Of a stretch of DNA of 64,000 nt, positions 7,947-17,675 are shown piece by piece. Position numbers and translations under genes: made by a program. Every line of letters begins with the position of its first letter. Position 1 is the stretch's first letter. The DNA comes from Alistipes sp. (GTDB lineage Bacteria > Bacteroidota > Bacteroidia > Bacteroidales > Rikenellaceae). The stretch lies in assembly GCA_017436185.1 (NCBI GenBank), contig JAFSDP010000005.1, positions 124,001 through 188,000 of the forward strand. The letters run 5' to 3'. Below the pieces are notes generated by a model. That model saw only the letters and a list, made by a program, of their open reading frames with translations. It had not been told where the DNA came from and did no database searches.

Positions 7947-10460
7947 CTATAGTTTTCGTAGTTTGGCATAGCGGGCCAACAGGGTTTTGCGTCCTGCCGT
8001 ACCGAAGTCGATGGTGAGTTTCTGGTCGCCATTGGCCGCCTCGACCATCACAATCTCGCCCCGTCCGAAGAGGGCGTGTTCCACTCGGTCGCCCACGTGG
8101 AACTCACCTGCTGCCCCCGCCGGAGTGGCCGAGCGGTTGGTCGTGGGGTTTATGAGACGACGGGGAGAGCCGCCGAGGCGCTCGACACCACTACCCACCT
8201 CCGCATCGTATTGGGTGCGGGGATGGGGGTGCGAGGTGGAGGCGGAATGGTAGGGGTCGTTGGCACGGCTGAAATGCTGCACACGGCCCGACTCGCCATC
8301 CGAGGGTCGGGAGCCGCCATAGCCACCGCCATAGGTGCCACGTTCGCCACGCCCCTCCTGCTGGCGTTTCTGTTGGAAGCGGTAGTCGAAGCGGCGGCGC
8401 AGCTCGTCGATGGCCTGCACGCCCTCCTCGCTGGGGGTGGGAGCGGTGCGGCGGGCACGGAAATCGACCTCCGAGTCGATGTATTGGGGGTCAATCTCCT
8501 TCAAAAAGCAGCTCGGACGCGAGAAATCCATCTGTCCCCATCGGAAGCGCATCTCGGCATAGGAGAGCACGGCGGTGCATTTGGCACGGGTCAGGGCGAC
8601 ATAGAACAGACGACGCTCCTCCTCCAACCCTTCGGGCGACTCCATTGCTCGTTCCGAGGGGAAGAGTTTCTCCTCCACGCCGACAATATATACATATTTA
8701 TACTCCAACCCCTTGGCCGAGTGGACGGTCATCAGCGTCACCTTGTTTTGGTCGTTGGGGTCGTCCGAGTCCATATCGGTCATCAGCATCACCCCCTGCA
8801 ACCACTCCTCGACGGTGGCACGCTCCTCGGGGTCACGCTCGCCGTTGCGAATCTCGGCATCGCACCGTTCCTTGAACTCCTGCATCGAGTTCAACAACTC
8901 CTCGATGTTGGCCAGTGCCGAGCTGTTCTCGGGCGAGTTGGAGGCTCGGTATTGGGCCAGGATGCCCGACTTCGAGGCAATCTCCAGACCGAAGTCGTAG
9001 AGCTCCTTCTCGTGGCGGCCGAGCGAGAGCGAACGAATCATATCGACAAACTCGGTCACCTTGCGGATGATGGCTCGTTGGGTGGCGTCGGCGGGGGGCT
9101 CCTGCACCAATTGGTCGATGGCCTCCCACATCGAGCAGCCTCGTGCGGCGGCCAACTGACCGATGCGCTCGACGGTTGTGTCGCCAATGCCTCGGGCGGG
9201 GTAGTTGATGATGCGCTTGAAGGCCTCGTCGTCGAGCGGGTTGATAATCAGGCGAATGTAGCCCATCATATCCCGAATCTCCTTGTGGTCGTAGAACGAC
9301 GAGCCTTTGTAGATGCGGTAGGGGATGCCTCGGCGGCGCAGGTTGTCCTCCAACACGGCCGATTGGTTGTTGGTGCGGTAGAGGATGACCACATCCGACC
9401 ACGCATCGCCCGTCTCACGCACCTTGTCACGCAGCTCGGAGACGATCATTTCGGCCTCCTCACGGTCGGTGTAGGCACGCAGGATGCGGATCTTCTCGCC
9501 CTCGGCCCCCTGCGAGAAGCAGGTCTTCTTCATTCGGCGGCTGTTCTTCTCGATGACCGAGTTGGCCGCATCGACAATGGTGCGGGTCGAGCGGTAGTTC
9601 TGCTCCAACTTATAGACCTTGGCCGCAGGGTAGTCGTTCTGGAACGAGAGGATGTTTTCGATTTTGGCCCCTCGGAACGAGTAGATCGATTGGGCATCGT
9701 CGCCCACCACGCAGACACGGCCGTGCAGCTGCGAGAGGCGGCGGATGATGATGTATTGGGCGTAGTTCGTGTCCTGATACTCATCGACCAGGATGTACTG
9801 AAACAGCTCCTGGTACTTGGCCAGCACATCGGGGCACTCCTTCAGCAGGATGTTGGTCTGCAACAGCAGGTCGTCGAAGTCCATTGCACCGTTCTGCTTG
9901 CAGCGGCGGCAATACTCGGCGTAGATGTTGCCCATCTCGGGAATCTTGGCCATTCGATCCTCGGTGGCGTAGGCTGTTGTGGCCAGATAACGGGCGGGGG
10001 TGATGAGCGAGTTCTTGGCCATCGAGATGCGCGAGGCGATGACGTTGGGCTTGTAGCGGTCGTCGGGCAGCTGCATCTCCTTGAGGATGGTTTTCAGGAG
10101 GCTCTTCACGTCGTTGGGCTCGTAGATGGTGAACGAGGTGGGGTAGCCGATGCGCTCGGCATTCTCGCGCAGGATGCGTGAAAAGACCGAGTGGAAGGTG
10201 CCCATTCGGATGTGGCGGCTGTCGGGCCCCACCATCTGCTCGATGCGCTCACGCATCTCACGGGCCGCCTTGTTGGTAAAGGTGAGGGCCAAAATCGACC
10301 AGGGCTTCACCCCGTTGGCAATCATATAGGCGATGCGCGAGGTGAGCACACGGGTCTTTCCCGACCCGGCACCGGCGATGATGAGCGAAGGCTCTTCGAA
10401 GCCCACCACTGCAGCTCGCTGCGCCTCATTCAATCCACAAAGTATATCGTTTTGATTCAT
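7947..10460 (-). CDS. UvrD/PcrA-type superfamily 1A DNA helicase
   Basis: ATP-dependent 3'-5' DNA helicase for repair and replication restart. From the ATG at 10460 the protein is 837 aa. Motif I is AGAGSGKT, motif II is VDEYQDTNY, and LMTVHSAKGLEYKYV and FYVALTRAK match motifs V and VI. The C-terminal approx. 50 residues, 'FHVGDRVEHALFGRGEIV', form the tudor-like RNAP-binding domain of PcrA. A low-complexity G/R/S-rich linker precedes that tail. The ORF open further upstream lacks helicase homology, and the -7 box at 10488 supports the shorter start. First gene of a uvrD/pcrA-nth unit. Confidence 0.95.
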   Translation of the reverse strand: MNQNDILCGLNEAQRAAVVGFEEPSLIIAGAGSGKTRVLTSRIAYMIANGVKPWSILALTFTNKAAREMRERIEQMVGPDSRHIRMGTFHSVFSRILRENAERIGYPTSFTIYEPNDVKSLLKTILKEMQLPDDRYKPNVIASRISMAKNSLITPARYLATTAYATEDRMAKIPEMGNIYAEYCRRCKQNGAMDFDDLLLQTNILLKECPDVLAKYQELFQYILVDEYQDTNYAQYIIIRRLSQLHGRVCVVGDDAQSIYSFRGAKIENILSFQNDYPAAKVYKLEQNYRSTRTIVDAANSVIEKNSRRMKKTCFSQGAEGEKIRILRAYTDREEAEMIVSELRDKVRETGDAWSDVVILYRTNNQSAVLEDNLRRRGIPYRIYKGSSFYDHKEIRDMMGYIRLIINPLDDEAFKRIINYPARGIGDTTVERIGQLAAARGCSMWEAIDQLVQEPPADATQRAIIRKVTEFVDMIRSLSLGRHEKELYDFGLEIASKSGILAQYRASNSPENSSALANIEELLNSMQEFKERCDAEIRNGERDPEERATVEEWLQGVMLMTDMDSDDPNDQNKVTLMTVHSAKGLEYKYVYIVGVEEKLFPSERAMESPEGLEEERRLFYVALTRAKCTAVLSYAEMRFRWGQMDFSRPSCFLKEIDPQYIDSEVDFRARRTAPTPSEEGVQAIDELRRRFDYRFQQKRQQEGRGERGTYGGGYGGSRPSDGESGRVQHFSRANDPYHSASTSHPHPRTQYDAEVGSGVERLGGSPRRLINPTTNRSATPAGAAGEFHVGDRVEHALFGRGEIVMVEAANGDQKLTIDFGTAGRKTLLARYAKLRKL

Positions 10461-10487
10461 CTTCTCGTTGCTCGAAAACAGTTTGGA

Positions 10488-10495
10488 CAAAGGTA
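10488..10495 (-). promoter_or_regulatory. -7 box of the uvrD/pcrA-nth operon
   Basis: Minus-strand TACCTTTG matches TAnnTTTG, 27 nt before the start at 10460. Confidence 0.65.
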
Positions 10496-10567
10496 CGAAG
10501 AAAACAAGGTTCACCCTTCAGAATTCAAAATTATTTTTCAACAAAATGCTTGTTGCAAATTTTTTCC

Positions 10568-10575
10568 TATCTTTA
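10568..10575 (+). promoter_or_regulatory. Possible -7 box for the TIR-less DUF1566-like gene
   Basis: TATCTTTA differs from TAnnTTTG only at the last base and lies 23 nt before the ATG at 10599. Confidence 0.45.
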
Positions 10576-10598
10576 CCCAATAAAACCGCTTCTGCCGA

Positions 10599-11231
10599 AT
10601 GAAACCCTCGACCCAAACACCTGCTTCGTCTGCCCCAAAAAAGCGCCTGAAACGAGGATGCTTGTGGGGCTTGTTGCCGCTGCTGCTTATCGTGTTGTGG
10701 CTGGGCTTTGCAGGGGGCGGAACAGCGCCGAAAAGCCCCGAAGAAAAGATTTATCGGGTGGGCGATTTCTACGACGATGGCCAAAAGCAAGGTGTTGTGG
10801 TTGAGGTCTTTGCCGATGGCAAGTCGGGCAAGATGATGAGCCTTACGCAAGCCCATTTGCGGTGGGCTGTCGAAGCGGAAACCGCCACCGGTGCCACCGA
10901 CCCGACCAATGGTCAAAACAATCAACGTTGCATTGAGCAGATGGCCGATTGGCGCACCGCTTACCCCGCCTTTGCTTGGTGTGCCGATCTGGGCGAGGGG
11001 TGGTATCTGCCCGCCGTGGAGGAGGTTAAGCGGTTGAAGATGGATCGTGAGACTTGGGTCAAGGTGAACGAGGTGTTAAAGGCCAAAGGGGAGGAGATGA
11101 TTGCCGATTTCTATTGGTCTTCGACCGAGAGCACTGCTTCGGAGGCGTGGTACCTGATGCGTCAAAACGGCTTTACTCGGGAACGCGCCAAGACGAACTA
11201 TCAGTTTGTTCGGGCCTTTGCCACTTTTTAA
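10599..11231 (+). CDS. Single-pass membrane protein with DUF1566-like ectodomain (no TIR)
   Basis: A 210-aa protein with a basic N-terminus (KKRLKR), one transmembrane segment at about residues 24-40, and an extracytoplasmic domain. That domain carries 'YRVGDFYDDGQKQGVV', 'IEQMADWRTAYPAFAWCADLG', 'GWYLPAVEEV' and 'YWSSTES', the signature pattern of DUF1566/Lcl-type modules often found in Bacteroidetes surface proteins. The positive-inside rule predicts N-in/C-out. The next gene has the same membrane segment and ectodomain plus an N-terminal TIR domain, so this looks like a signalling-domain-free paralogue, perhaps a decoy, partner or duplicate. Function unknown. Confidence 0.8.
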   Translation: MKPSTQTPASSAPKKRLKRGCLWGLLPLLLIVLWLGFAGGGTAPKSPEEKIYRVGDFYDDGQKQGVVVEVFADGKSGKMMSLTQAHLRWAVEAETATGATDPTNGQNNQRCIEQMADWRTAYPAFAWCADLGEGWYLPAVEEVKRLKMDRETWVKVNEVLKAKGEEMIADFYWSSTESTASEAWYLMRQNGFTRERAKTNYQFVRAFATF

Positions 11232-11243
11232 GCCGAAATTTTG

Positions 11244-11251
11244 TATATTTG
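11244..11251 (+). promoter_or_regulatory. -7 box of the TIR gene
   Basis: TATATTTG lies 21 nt before the ATG at 11273, so the TIR gene can be transcribed independently of its upstream paralogue. Confidence 0.65.
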
Positions 11252-11272
11252 CCACAAAACTGACCCCAACCG

Positions 11273-12310
11273 ATGCAATACGACGTTTTTATCAGCTACT
11301 CACGCAAGGATATTGCCGCCGCCGAGACCCTCTGCCGAGCCTTGGACGAGGCGGGTGTGAACTATTGGATCGACCGCAATATGCACGGCTCGGTCAATTT
11401 CCTTTCCGAAATCACCCGCTACATCCGCAATGCCCAGGCGGTCCTGTTTATCGCTTCGGACAACTCGGCCAAATCGGAGTGGACCCAGAAGGAGATTCTC
11501 TACGCCCTCAAACACAAGAAGACCATCATCCCCTACCGCCTCGGCAAATTCCATTTCGAGCAGAACGAAGAGTTGGATTTTGTCTTCACGAACGTGCATT
11601 GGATTGACTCGTTGGAGGCGGTGGTCGATACCCTGCAAAAACTCGGCTTGACCCACCAAAAACGGGTTGTTCCTCCGACTCCTCCGACCCCTCCACAACC
11701 CACCGAACCCCGCCGCCTCAAATGGCTGTGGGCCTTGGCCTTAATGCCCCTGTTACTGATTGGTCTATGGTTTGGTTTCGTTCAAGAAGAGAATACGAAC
11801 ATTATCGATGATGGCAAAGGGCGTAATGGCGTCTATCAGGTGGGCGATTACTACGACGATGGCACCAAGCAGGGCGTTGTTTTCGAGGTGGACGAGTCGG
11901 GTCGCCACGGAAAAATCGTAGGTCTAAATGAAGTGAAACTGCAGTGGTGCACAGATGATGCGTTAGTTCTAACCGGGGCAAAAGACAAGGATAATGGCAG
12001 AAATAATCAAGTTTGCATTCAGCAGATAGCCGATTGGCGCACCAAATACCCCGCCTTTGCGTGGTGCGCTGACCAGGGCAAGGGGTGGTATCTTCCGTCA
12101 CTCAATGAGGTGAAGACAATTTATCGTGTGAAAGATAAGGTAAATAGAACGCTTGAAAAGATGAGCAGCGATAAAATTCAAATATATTGGTATTTGTCGT
12201 CCACAGAGAAGGATGAGTTTTGCGCGTGGGGTGTCGGTATGGATGGCGGGTACACCAGCAGCTACGGTAAGTACGGCAACGGCTATGTGCGCGCCGTCTC
12301 CGCTTTTTAA
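11273..12310 (+). CDS. TIR domain - transmembrane - DUF1566-like receptor protein
   Basis: A 345-aa protein in three parts. Residues 1-about 125 are a TIR domain: it opens with YDVFISYSRKD and has SEWTQKEI, where Glu74 sits at the position of the catalytic Glu of NAD-cleaving TIR enzymes. A Pro-rich hinge (PPTPPTPPQPTEP) and basic residues lead to a membrane segment at about 148-164. The rest is the same DUF1566-like ectodomain as the upstream gene (YQVGDYYDDGTKQGVV, IQQIADWRTKYPAFAWCADQG, GWYLPS). Predicted topology puts TIR in the cytoplasm and the sensor outside. TIR fold and topology are well supported; NADase activity and a defence or signalling role are inference. Confidence 0.85.
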   Translation: MQYDVFISYSRKDIAAAETLCRALDEAGVNYWIDRNMHGSVNFLSEITRYIRNAQAVLFIASDNSAKSEWTQKEILYALKHKKTIIPYRLGKFHFEQNEELDFVFTNVHWIDSLEAVVDTLQKLGLTHQKRVVPPTPPTPPQPTEPRRLKWLWALALMPLLLIGLWFGFVQEENTNIIDDGKGRNGVYQVGDYYDDGTKQGVVFEVDESGRHGKIVGLNEVKLQWCTDDALVLTGAKDKDNGRNNQVCIQQIADWRTKYPAFAWCADQGKGWYLPSLNEVKTIYRVKDKVNRTLEKMSSDKIQIYWYLSSTEKDEFCAWGVGMDGGYTSSYGKYGNGYVRAVSAF

Positions 12311-12340
12311 CAATTAGGCTTTCGGCTTTTTTATTCTATT

Positions 12341-12373
12341 ATCGGCTCTGCTTGTGGCAGGGCCGATGTTTTT
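12341..12373 (+). terminator. Terminator after the TIR gene
   Basis: ATCGGCtCTGC pairs with GCAGgGCCGAT around a TTGTG loop, followed by GTTTTT. Confidence 0.75.
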
Positions 12374-12850
12374 GTGGGGTGAGCGTTGATTTTTAACCTT
12401 TTTTGCAATAAATTTGCATCTTCGTACGTTTCACCTTGGTGAAACGGCTCGCCACGCCGCAGTTGCGAGCGTCATTCTGAGTGAAACGAAGAATCATTTT
12501 CAGCCAAGGAGCATTGGTAGAGATTCTTCACTGCGTTCAGAATGACGAAATGACGGAACGGCAAAATACCCCGCAGGCATTGGGTCAGCCACGGCAACCC
12601 TCGGTCGTCAGCGCAACCAATGGGAGCGAAGCGACCAAGCCCCTGCCTGAGGCGGCCGCCTAAGAGGCGGTTCCCTATGCCTTTGCGGACAAAAGGAAAT
12701 CCCACGCCGTCCGACGGGCGGCAGTCAAGTCCCCCTCTCGAGGGGGATTTAGGGGGTGGATGAAAACAGAAAACGACGCCACCGGCGGCGAGCACAGCGA
12801 TAATTAAAGAGATAAGGATAAACAAAATATAAACGTAAATTCGAACTACT
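12374..12850. repeat. Gene-poor spacer with dispersed repeats
   Basis: No convincing gene. At 12471-12546 GTCATTCTGAGTGAAACGAA and GATTCTTCACTGCGTTCAGA form an imperfect inverted repeat. At 12730-12765 there is a CCCCCTCTCGAGGGGGATTT palindrome followed by AGGGGG. Both resemble multi-copy intergenic repeats; relatives of the first recur at 44161-44303. A short open frame across this stretch consists of repeat sequence only. The last 80 nt are AT-rich and presumably hold the moxR promoter, though I see no clean TAnnTTTG. Confidence 0.6.
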
Positions 12851-13849
<999 letters not shown>

Positions 13850-13852
13850 CCG

Positions 13853-14737
13853 ATGCAGCAGACCGAGAACGATATTCTGAAGCGGGTCCGCAAGATTGAG
13901 ATAAAGACACGAGGCCTTTCCAACGAGATCTTCGCCGGAAAGTACCACACGGCTTTTCGCGGTCGCGGTATGTCGTTTTCCGAGGTGCGCGAGTACCGGG
14001 CCGGTGACGATGTGCGTGACATCGACTGGAACGTGACGGCTCGCTCACGCAAGCCCCACATCAAGGTCTATGAGGAGGAGCGTGAGCTGACGATGATGCT
14101 CTTGGTCGATGTGTCAGCCTCCCGCCTGTTTGGTACTACGGAGCGTATGAAGCAGCACCTGGTGGCCGAGATTGCCGCCGTGTTGGCCTTCTCCGCCTCG
14201 CAGAACAACGACAAGGTGGGGTGCATCTTCTTCTCGGATCGGGTGGAGAAGTTCATCCCCCCGAAGAAGGGTCGCAGCCACATCCTGACCATCATTCGCG
14301 AGCTGTTGTCCTTCAATCCGACCTCGAAATGCACTTCGCTCTCCGAGCCGGTGCGCTTCCTCACGAACGTGAACAAGAAGCGTTGCACGACCTTCATCCT
14401 TTCGGACTTTTTGGTCAGCGATGCCGAGTCGGCCGAGCTGGACGATGCGCTGAAGATTGCCCGAGGCAAACACGACCTGGTGGGCATCCGTGTCTATGAC
14501 CCCCGTGAGCGGGAGCTGCCCGATGTGGGGCTGATTGCCGTCGAGGATGCCGAGACGGGCCAAAAGCTGCTGTTGGACAGCTCGTCGCGCCGTGTGCGTG
14601 AGGGGTACACCGAGTTGTGGAATGCCCGTAGCGAGCGCATCTTGCAGATTCTGAAGCACAACCGCATCGACACGGCCGAAGTGACGACCGAGGGCGACTA
14701 TGTTACGGAACTCATCAAACTCTTTAAGCAACGATGA
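13853..14737 (+). CDS. DUF58 domain protein of the bat operon
   Basis: A 294-aa protein with the DUF58 signature 'GMSFSEVREYRAGDDVRDIDWNVTA' near residue 40, followed by a VWA-like fold with DVSAS at the metal-site position. DUF58 proteins pair with MoxR ATPases throughout bacteria. It is tightly coupled to both neighbours: 3 nt after moxR, and its stop overlaps the next start (ATGA at 14734). Confidence 0.95.
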   Translation: MQQTENDILKRVRKIEIKTRGLSNEIFAGKYHTAFRGRGMSFSEVREYRAGDDVRDIDWNVTARSRKPHIKVYEEERELTMMLLVDVSASRLFGTTERMKQHLVAEIAAVLAFSASQNNDKVGCIFFSDRVEKFIPPKKGRSHILTIIRELLSFNPTSKCTSLSEPVRFLTNVNKKRCTTFILSDFLVSDAESAELDDALKIARGKHDLVGIRVYDPRERELPDVGLIAVEDAETGQKLLLDSSSRRVREGYTELWNARSERILQILKHNRIDTAEVTTEGDYVTELIKLFKQR

Positions 14738-15708
14738 AACGACTTCTCTTACTGCTGTTGGCACTGCCCCTGATGCAGTCGCTTTGGGCCGATACGCCCG
14801 TAGTGCGGGCCCGTGTCGAGCCGGACAGCATCTTCATTGGCGACCGTTTCGACTATGTCATCGAGATCGATAAGGATTTGGTGCAGACGACCCACTTCCC
14901 CACCTTCAGTGCCAAAGACGGAATGGTGGAGTTGGTCGAGGAGCTGCCTGTCGATACCCTTAAGCGGGATGGCCGTCGCCTGCGTATCGCCAAACGCTAT
15001 CGCCTGGCCGCCTTCCAGGAGGGACTCATCAATATGGGTGCTGCGGGGGTGGTCTATGCCGACAAGAACATTGTCGATACCCTCTACGCCGCCGATTCGG
15101 TCTATCTGAAGGTGGCCACCTTCCAGATCGACTCCACCTCGCAGTCGATTTTCGACCTTAAACCGCAGCAAAACCTCCCCTTCAAGGTGGCAGAGATCAA
15201 GAGCTACCTGCTGTGGGGTTTGTTGGCGTTGGTGGTTTTGGTGGCGCTGCTGGTGGCCCTCGACCACTACCTCAAGGCACGTGGTCGTCGCCTGGGCGAT
15301 CTGTTCAAGCCCGCTCCGCCCCAGCCGCCCCACGTCATCGCCATTGCGGCGCTGGAGGCACTCCACCACCAGAAGCTGTGGCAGAACAACAAACACAAAC
15401 TCTACTACTCGCTCCTGACCGAGATTTTGCGTACCTACATTGATGGTCGTTGGGGCGTAAGTGCGATGGAGATGACCTCGGACGAGATTATCGCCGCAAT
15501 GCGCTCGGTGGAGTTGCCCGATAAGGCTCGTATGGACCTCACGGCCATCCTGCGGGATGCCGACCTGGTGAAGTTTGCCAAGTTTGCCCCCGAGGCCGAG
15601 CAGAACGAAAACGACTATCAAAAGGCCTACTACTTTGTCGAGGAGACCAAACCCGAGGAGGAGAATCCCTCGGCCGAGGAGGGCCCGTTAAGTAAAACCG
15701 AGAAGTGA
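14734..15708 (+). CDS. Bat-operon membrane protein (DUF4381-like position)
   Basis: A 324-aa protein with a signal peptide (MKRLLLLLLALPLMQSLWA), a periplasmic beta-rich domain ('VRARVEPDSIFIGDRFDYVIEID'), a membrane segment at about residues 155-175 ('LLWGLLALVVLVALLVAL'), and a cytoplasmic helical tail. The tail ends in an acidic stretch. Its place between DUF58 and the VWA proteins is the usual place of the uncharacterised membrane component of the Bacteroidetes moxR/bat operon. The start overlaps the previous stop by 4 nt. Function is inferred from context only. Confidence 0.82.
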   Translation: MKRLLLLLLALPLMQSLWADTPVVRARVEPDSIFIGDRFDYVIEIDKDLVQTTHFPTFSAKDGMVELVEELPVDTLKRDGRRLRIAKRYRLAAFQEGLINMGAAGVVYADKNIVDTLYAADSVYLKVATFQIDSTSQSIFDLKPQQNLPFKVAEIKSYLLWGLLALVVLVALLVALDHYLKARGRRLGDLFKPAPPQPPHVIAIAALEALHHQKLWQNNKHKLYYSLLTEILRTYIDGRWGVSAMEMTSDEIIAAMRSVELPDKARMDLTAILRDADLVKFAKFAPEAEQNENDYQKAYYFVEETKPEEENPSAEEGPLSKTEK

Positions 15709-16493
15709 TGCGAAAGATAGTTTTCACGTTGATAATGACCCTCTTGTCGCTTCCGCTTGTGGCGCAGCAACTGCCCGAGCGACGTGCCGTGCGCAAGGGT
15801 AACCGCCTCTACGACAAGCAGCAGTACGAGCAGAGCATCGAAAGCTACCAGGCGGCCCTTGAGGCTGCCCCCACCCAGTGGGAGGCCCTCTACAACCGAG
15901 GCAATGCCGAGCACCGTATGGAGCGTTACGAGGCTGCCGAGAAGACCCTGCAGGCTGCCGCTGCCGACTCGTTGCAGACGGCCGAGCGACGTGCCGAGGC
16001 CTACTACAATTTGGGCAATACGCAGTTCAAGCAGCAGAAACTCAAAGAGGCCTTGCAGAGCTACAAGCAGTCGCTTATGTTGCGCCCCGACGATATGGAG
16101 TGCAAGTACAATTATGCCTATACGAAGAAGTTGTTGGAGGATCAGCAGCAGAATGGCGGTGGCGGTCAGGATAATCAAGACCAAAATCAGGACCAAAACC
16201 AGAATCAGGATCAGCAGCAGAATCAAGACCAGCAACAGCAAGGTCAGAACGACCAACAGCAGCAGGGTCAGAACGATGAGCAACAGAACGAGGACCAAAA
16301 CCAACCCGAGCAACCCGAGCCGAACGAGGGGGATGAAGAGGAGCGTGAGGGTCAGCCCCAACAGCCTCAAGAGGGCATTTCGGAGCAGGAGCAGGCCCAG
16401 ATTCTCGATGCCATCCAGGCCCAGGAGGATCGCACCCAAGAGAAACTCAAAGAGAAGCAGGGTGTGGTTGTTCGCGGCTCAAAAAATTGGTAA
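15708..16493 (+). CDS. TPR protein with Gln/Asn-rich tail (BatC/BatE-like)
   Basis: A 261-aa exported protein with a signal peptide (MRKIVFTLIMTLLSLPLVAQ) and tetratricopeptide-type helices ('NRLYDKQQYEQSIESYQAAL', 'YNRGNAEHRMERYEAAEKTL', 'YYNLGNTQFKQQKLKEALQS'). A long Q/N/D-rich low-complexity region follows at about residues 145-205. The ATG overlaps the previous stop (TGATG at 15706), so it replaces the GTG one codon earlier. It resembles BatC, but lies before batA rather than after batB. The Q-rich stretch is encoded by near-repetitive CAG/CAA runs and could vary in length between strains. Confidence 0.85.
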   Translation: MRKIVFTLIMTLLSLPLVAQQLPERRAVRKGNRLYDKQQYEQSIESYQAALEAAPTQWEALYNRGNAEHRMERYEAAEKTLQAAAADSLQTAERRAEAYYNLGNTQFKQQKLKEALQSYKQSLMLRPDDMECKYNYAYTKKLLEDQQQNGGGGQDNQDQNQDQNQNQDQQQNQDQQQQGQNDQQQQGQNDEQQNEDQNQPEQPEPNEGDEEEREGQPQQPQEGISEQEQAQILDAIQAQEDRTQEKLKEKQGVVVRGSKNW

Positions 16494-16617
16494 TTTTCGA
16501 TTTCTATGCGGCACCTTTCGCACTTCGCTTGCCGACCAAGCGGTCACATACGCCGTGTATGCTCCCGACTCGGTCGTCTGCACAAAGCACAAAAGTTGCA
16601 CGCCTAAAATCAAAAAT
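16494..16617. repeat. Nested palindromic intergenic repeat, copy 1
   Basis: It begins right after the TPR stop with TTTTCGATTT and ends with TAAAATCAAAAA. The outer arms (GCGGCACCTTTCGCACTT and the complement of AAGCACAAAAGTTGCACGCC) and an inner core (CATAC-GCCGT-GTATG between CCGAC and GTCGG-type arms) fold on each other. Copies 2 and 3 share the ends and layout but have different cores. Confidence 0.7.
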
Positions 16618-16684
16618 GGAATAAGGTATAATTGAAGAGGTAATTTTTAATCTTTAATTTTTAATTCAAAAAAAATATACGCTG

Positions 16685-17671
16685 ATGCACTTTCAAGCAC
16701 CCTATTTTCTTTGGTTGTTGCTCCTGCTGGTGCCGATGATCGGCTACTATGTGTGGCGCACGTTGCAGGGTGGGGCCACCATCCGCCTCTCCTCGACCGA
16801 GGGGCTGGGCCGTTTGCCTCGCACCTGGCGCTACTACCTGCGTCACCTCCCTTTTGTGATGCGAGTGGGGGCCTATGCCCTCCTGGTGGTGGCGATGGCC
16901 CGTCCGCAGGATGTCGAGCGATTGTCGCACACCAACACCGAAGGTATCGATATTATGCTCTCCATCGACATCAGTGGCTCGATGTTGGCCCGTGACTTCA
17001 CCCCCGACCGCATCACGGCGGCCAAGGAGGTGGCCGGCTCCTTCATTGCCGACCGCTATGGCGACCGTCTCGGTCTGGTGGTCTTTGCCGGCGAGGCCTT
17101 CACCCAGTCGCCCCTGACCACCGACCAGAGTACGCTGCAAACCCTTCTGGGGCGCATCCGCAGCGGCATCATCGAGGATGGTACGGCCATCGGTAACGGT
17201 CTGGCTACGGCCATCAACCGCCTGCGTGAGAGCGAAGCCAAGTCGAAGGTCATCATCCTCTTGACCGATGGTGTGAACAACCGAGGTTCGATTGCCCCCA
17301 AGACGGCAGCCCAGATTGCCAAGGCGCAGGGCATCCGTGTCTATACGATTGGTGTCGGCACCGAGGGGATGGCCCCCTATCCGGCGATGGATATGTTTGG
17401 CCAGATGACCTTCGTGCAGCAGAAGGTCGAGATTGACGAGAAGACCCTCACGGCCATTGCCGAGGAGACGGGAGGTCGCTACTTCCGTGCCACGGACAAG
17501 GCCAAGCTGAAGGCCATCTATGATGAGATTAACCAACTGGAGAAGTCGAAGGTGGAGGTCACCGAGCGTGTCCGCTACCACGAACTCTTCGTGCGCTGGC
17601 TGCTGGGGGCGATTGCCCTCTTGGTGGCCGAATTTTTGGTCCGCACGTTACTCCTGAAACGAATACCGTAA
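16685..17671 (+). CDS. batA: BatA, VWA domain membrane protein
   Basis: A 328-aa inner-membrane protein linked to aerotolerance in Bacteroides. Two N-terminal hydrophobic segments (about 8-24 and 58-72) flank the BatA region. A VWA domain follows with the MIDAS motif DISGS at 95-99, and a C-terminal membrane helix lies at about 305-322. It starts after a 190-nt spacer containing a palindromic repeat, so it may have its own promoter. batB follows after 4 nt. Confidence 0.94.
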   Translation: MHFQAPYFLWLLLLLVPMIGYYVWRTLQGGATIRLSSTEGLGRLPRTWRYYLRHLPFVMRVGAYALLVVAMARPQDVERLSHTNTEGIDIMLSIDISGSMLARDFTPDRITAAKEVAGSFIADRYGDRLGLVVFAGEAFTQSPLTTDQSTLQTLLGRIRSGIIEDGTAIGNGLATAINRLRESEAKSKVIILLTDGVNNRGSIAPKTAAQIAKAQGIRVYTIGVGTEGMAPYPAMDMFGQMTFVQQKVEIDEKTLTAIAEETGGRYFRATDKAKLKAIYDEINQLEKSKVEVTERVRYHELFVRWLLGAIALLVAEFLVRTLLLKRIP

Positions 17672-17675
17672 CGCT

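Noticed and set aside
8076..10181. 701-codon plus-strand open frame opposite uvrD/pcrA
   Set aside because: Helicase motifs on the minus strand are unmistakable; the antisense translation is low-complexity Val/Gly/His-rich.
12481..12663. Small open frame in the spacer before moxR
   Set aside because: It consists of dispersed repeat sequence and has no start signals.
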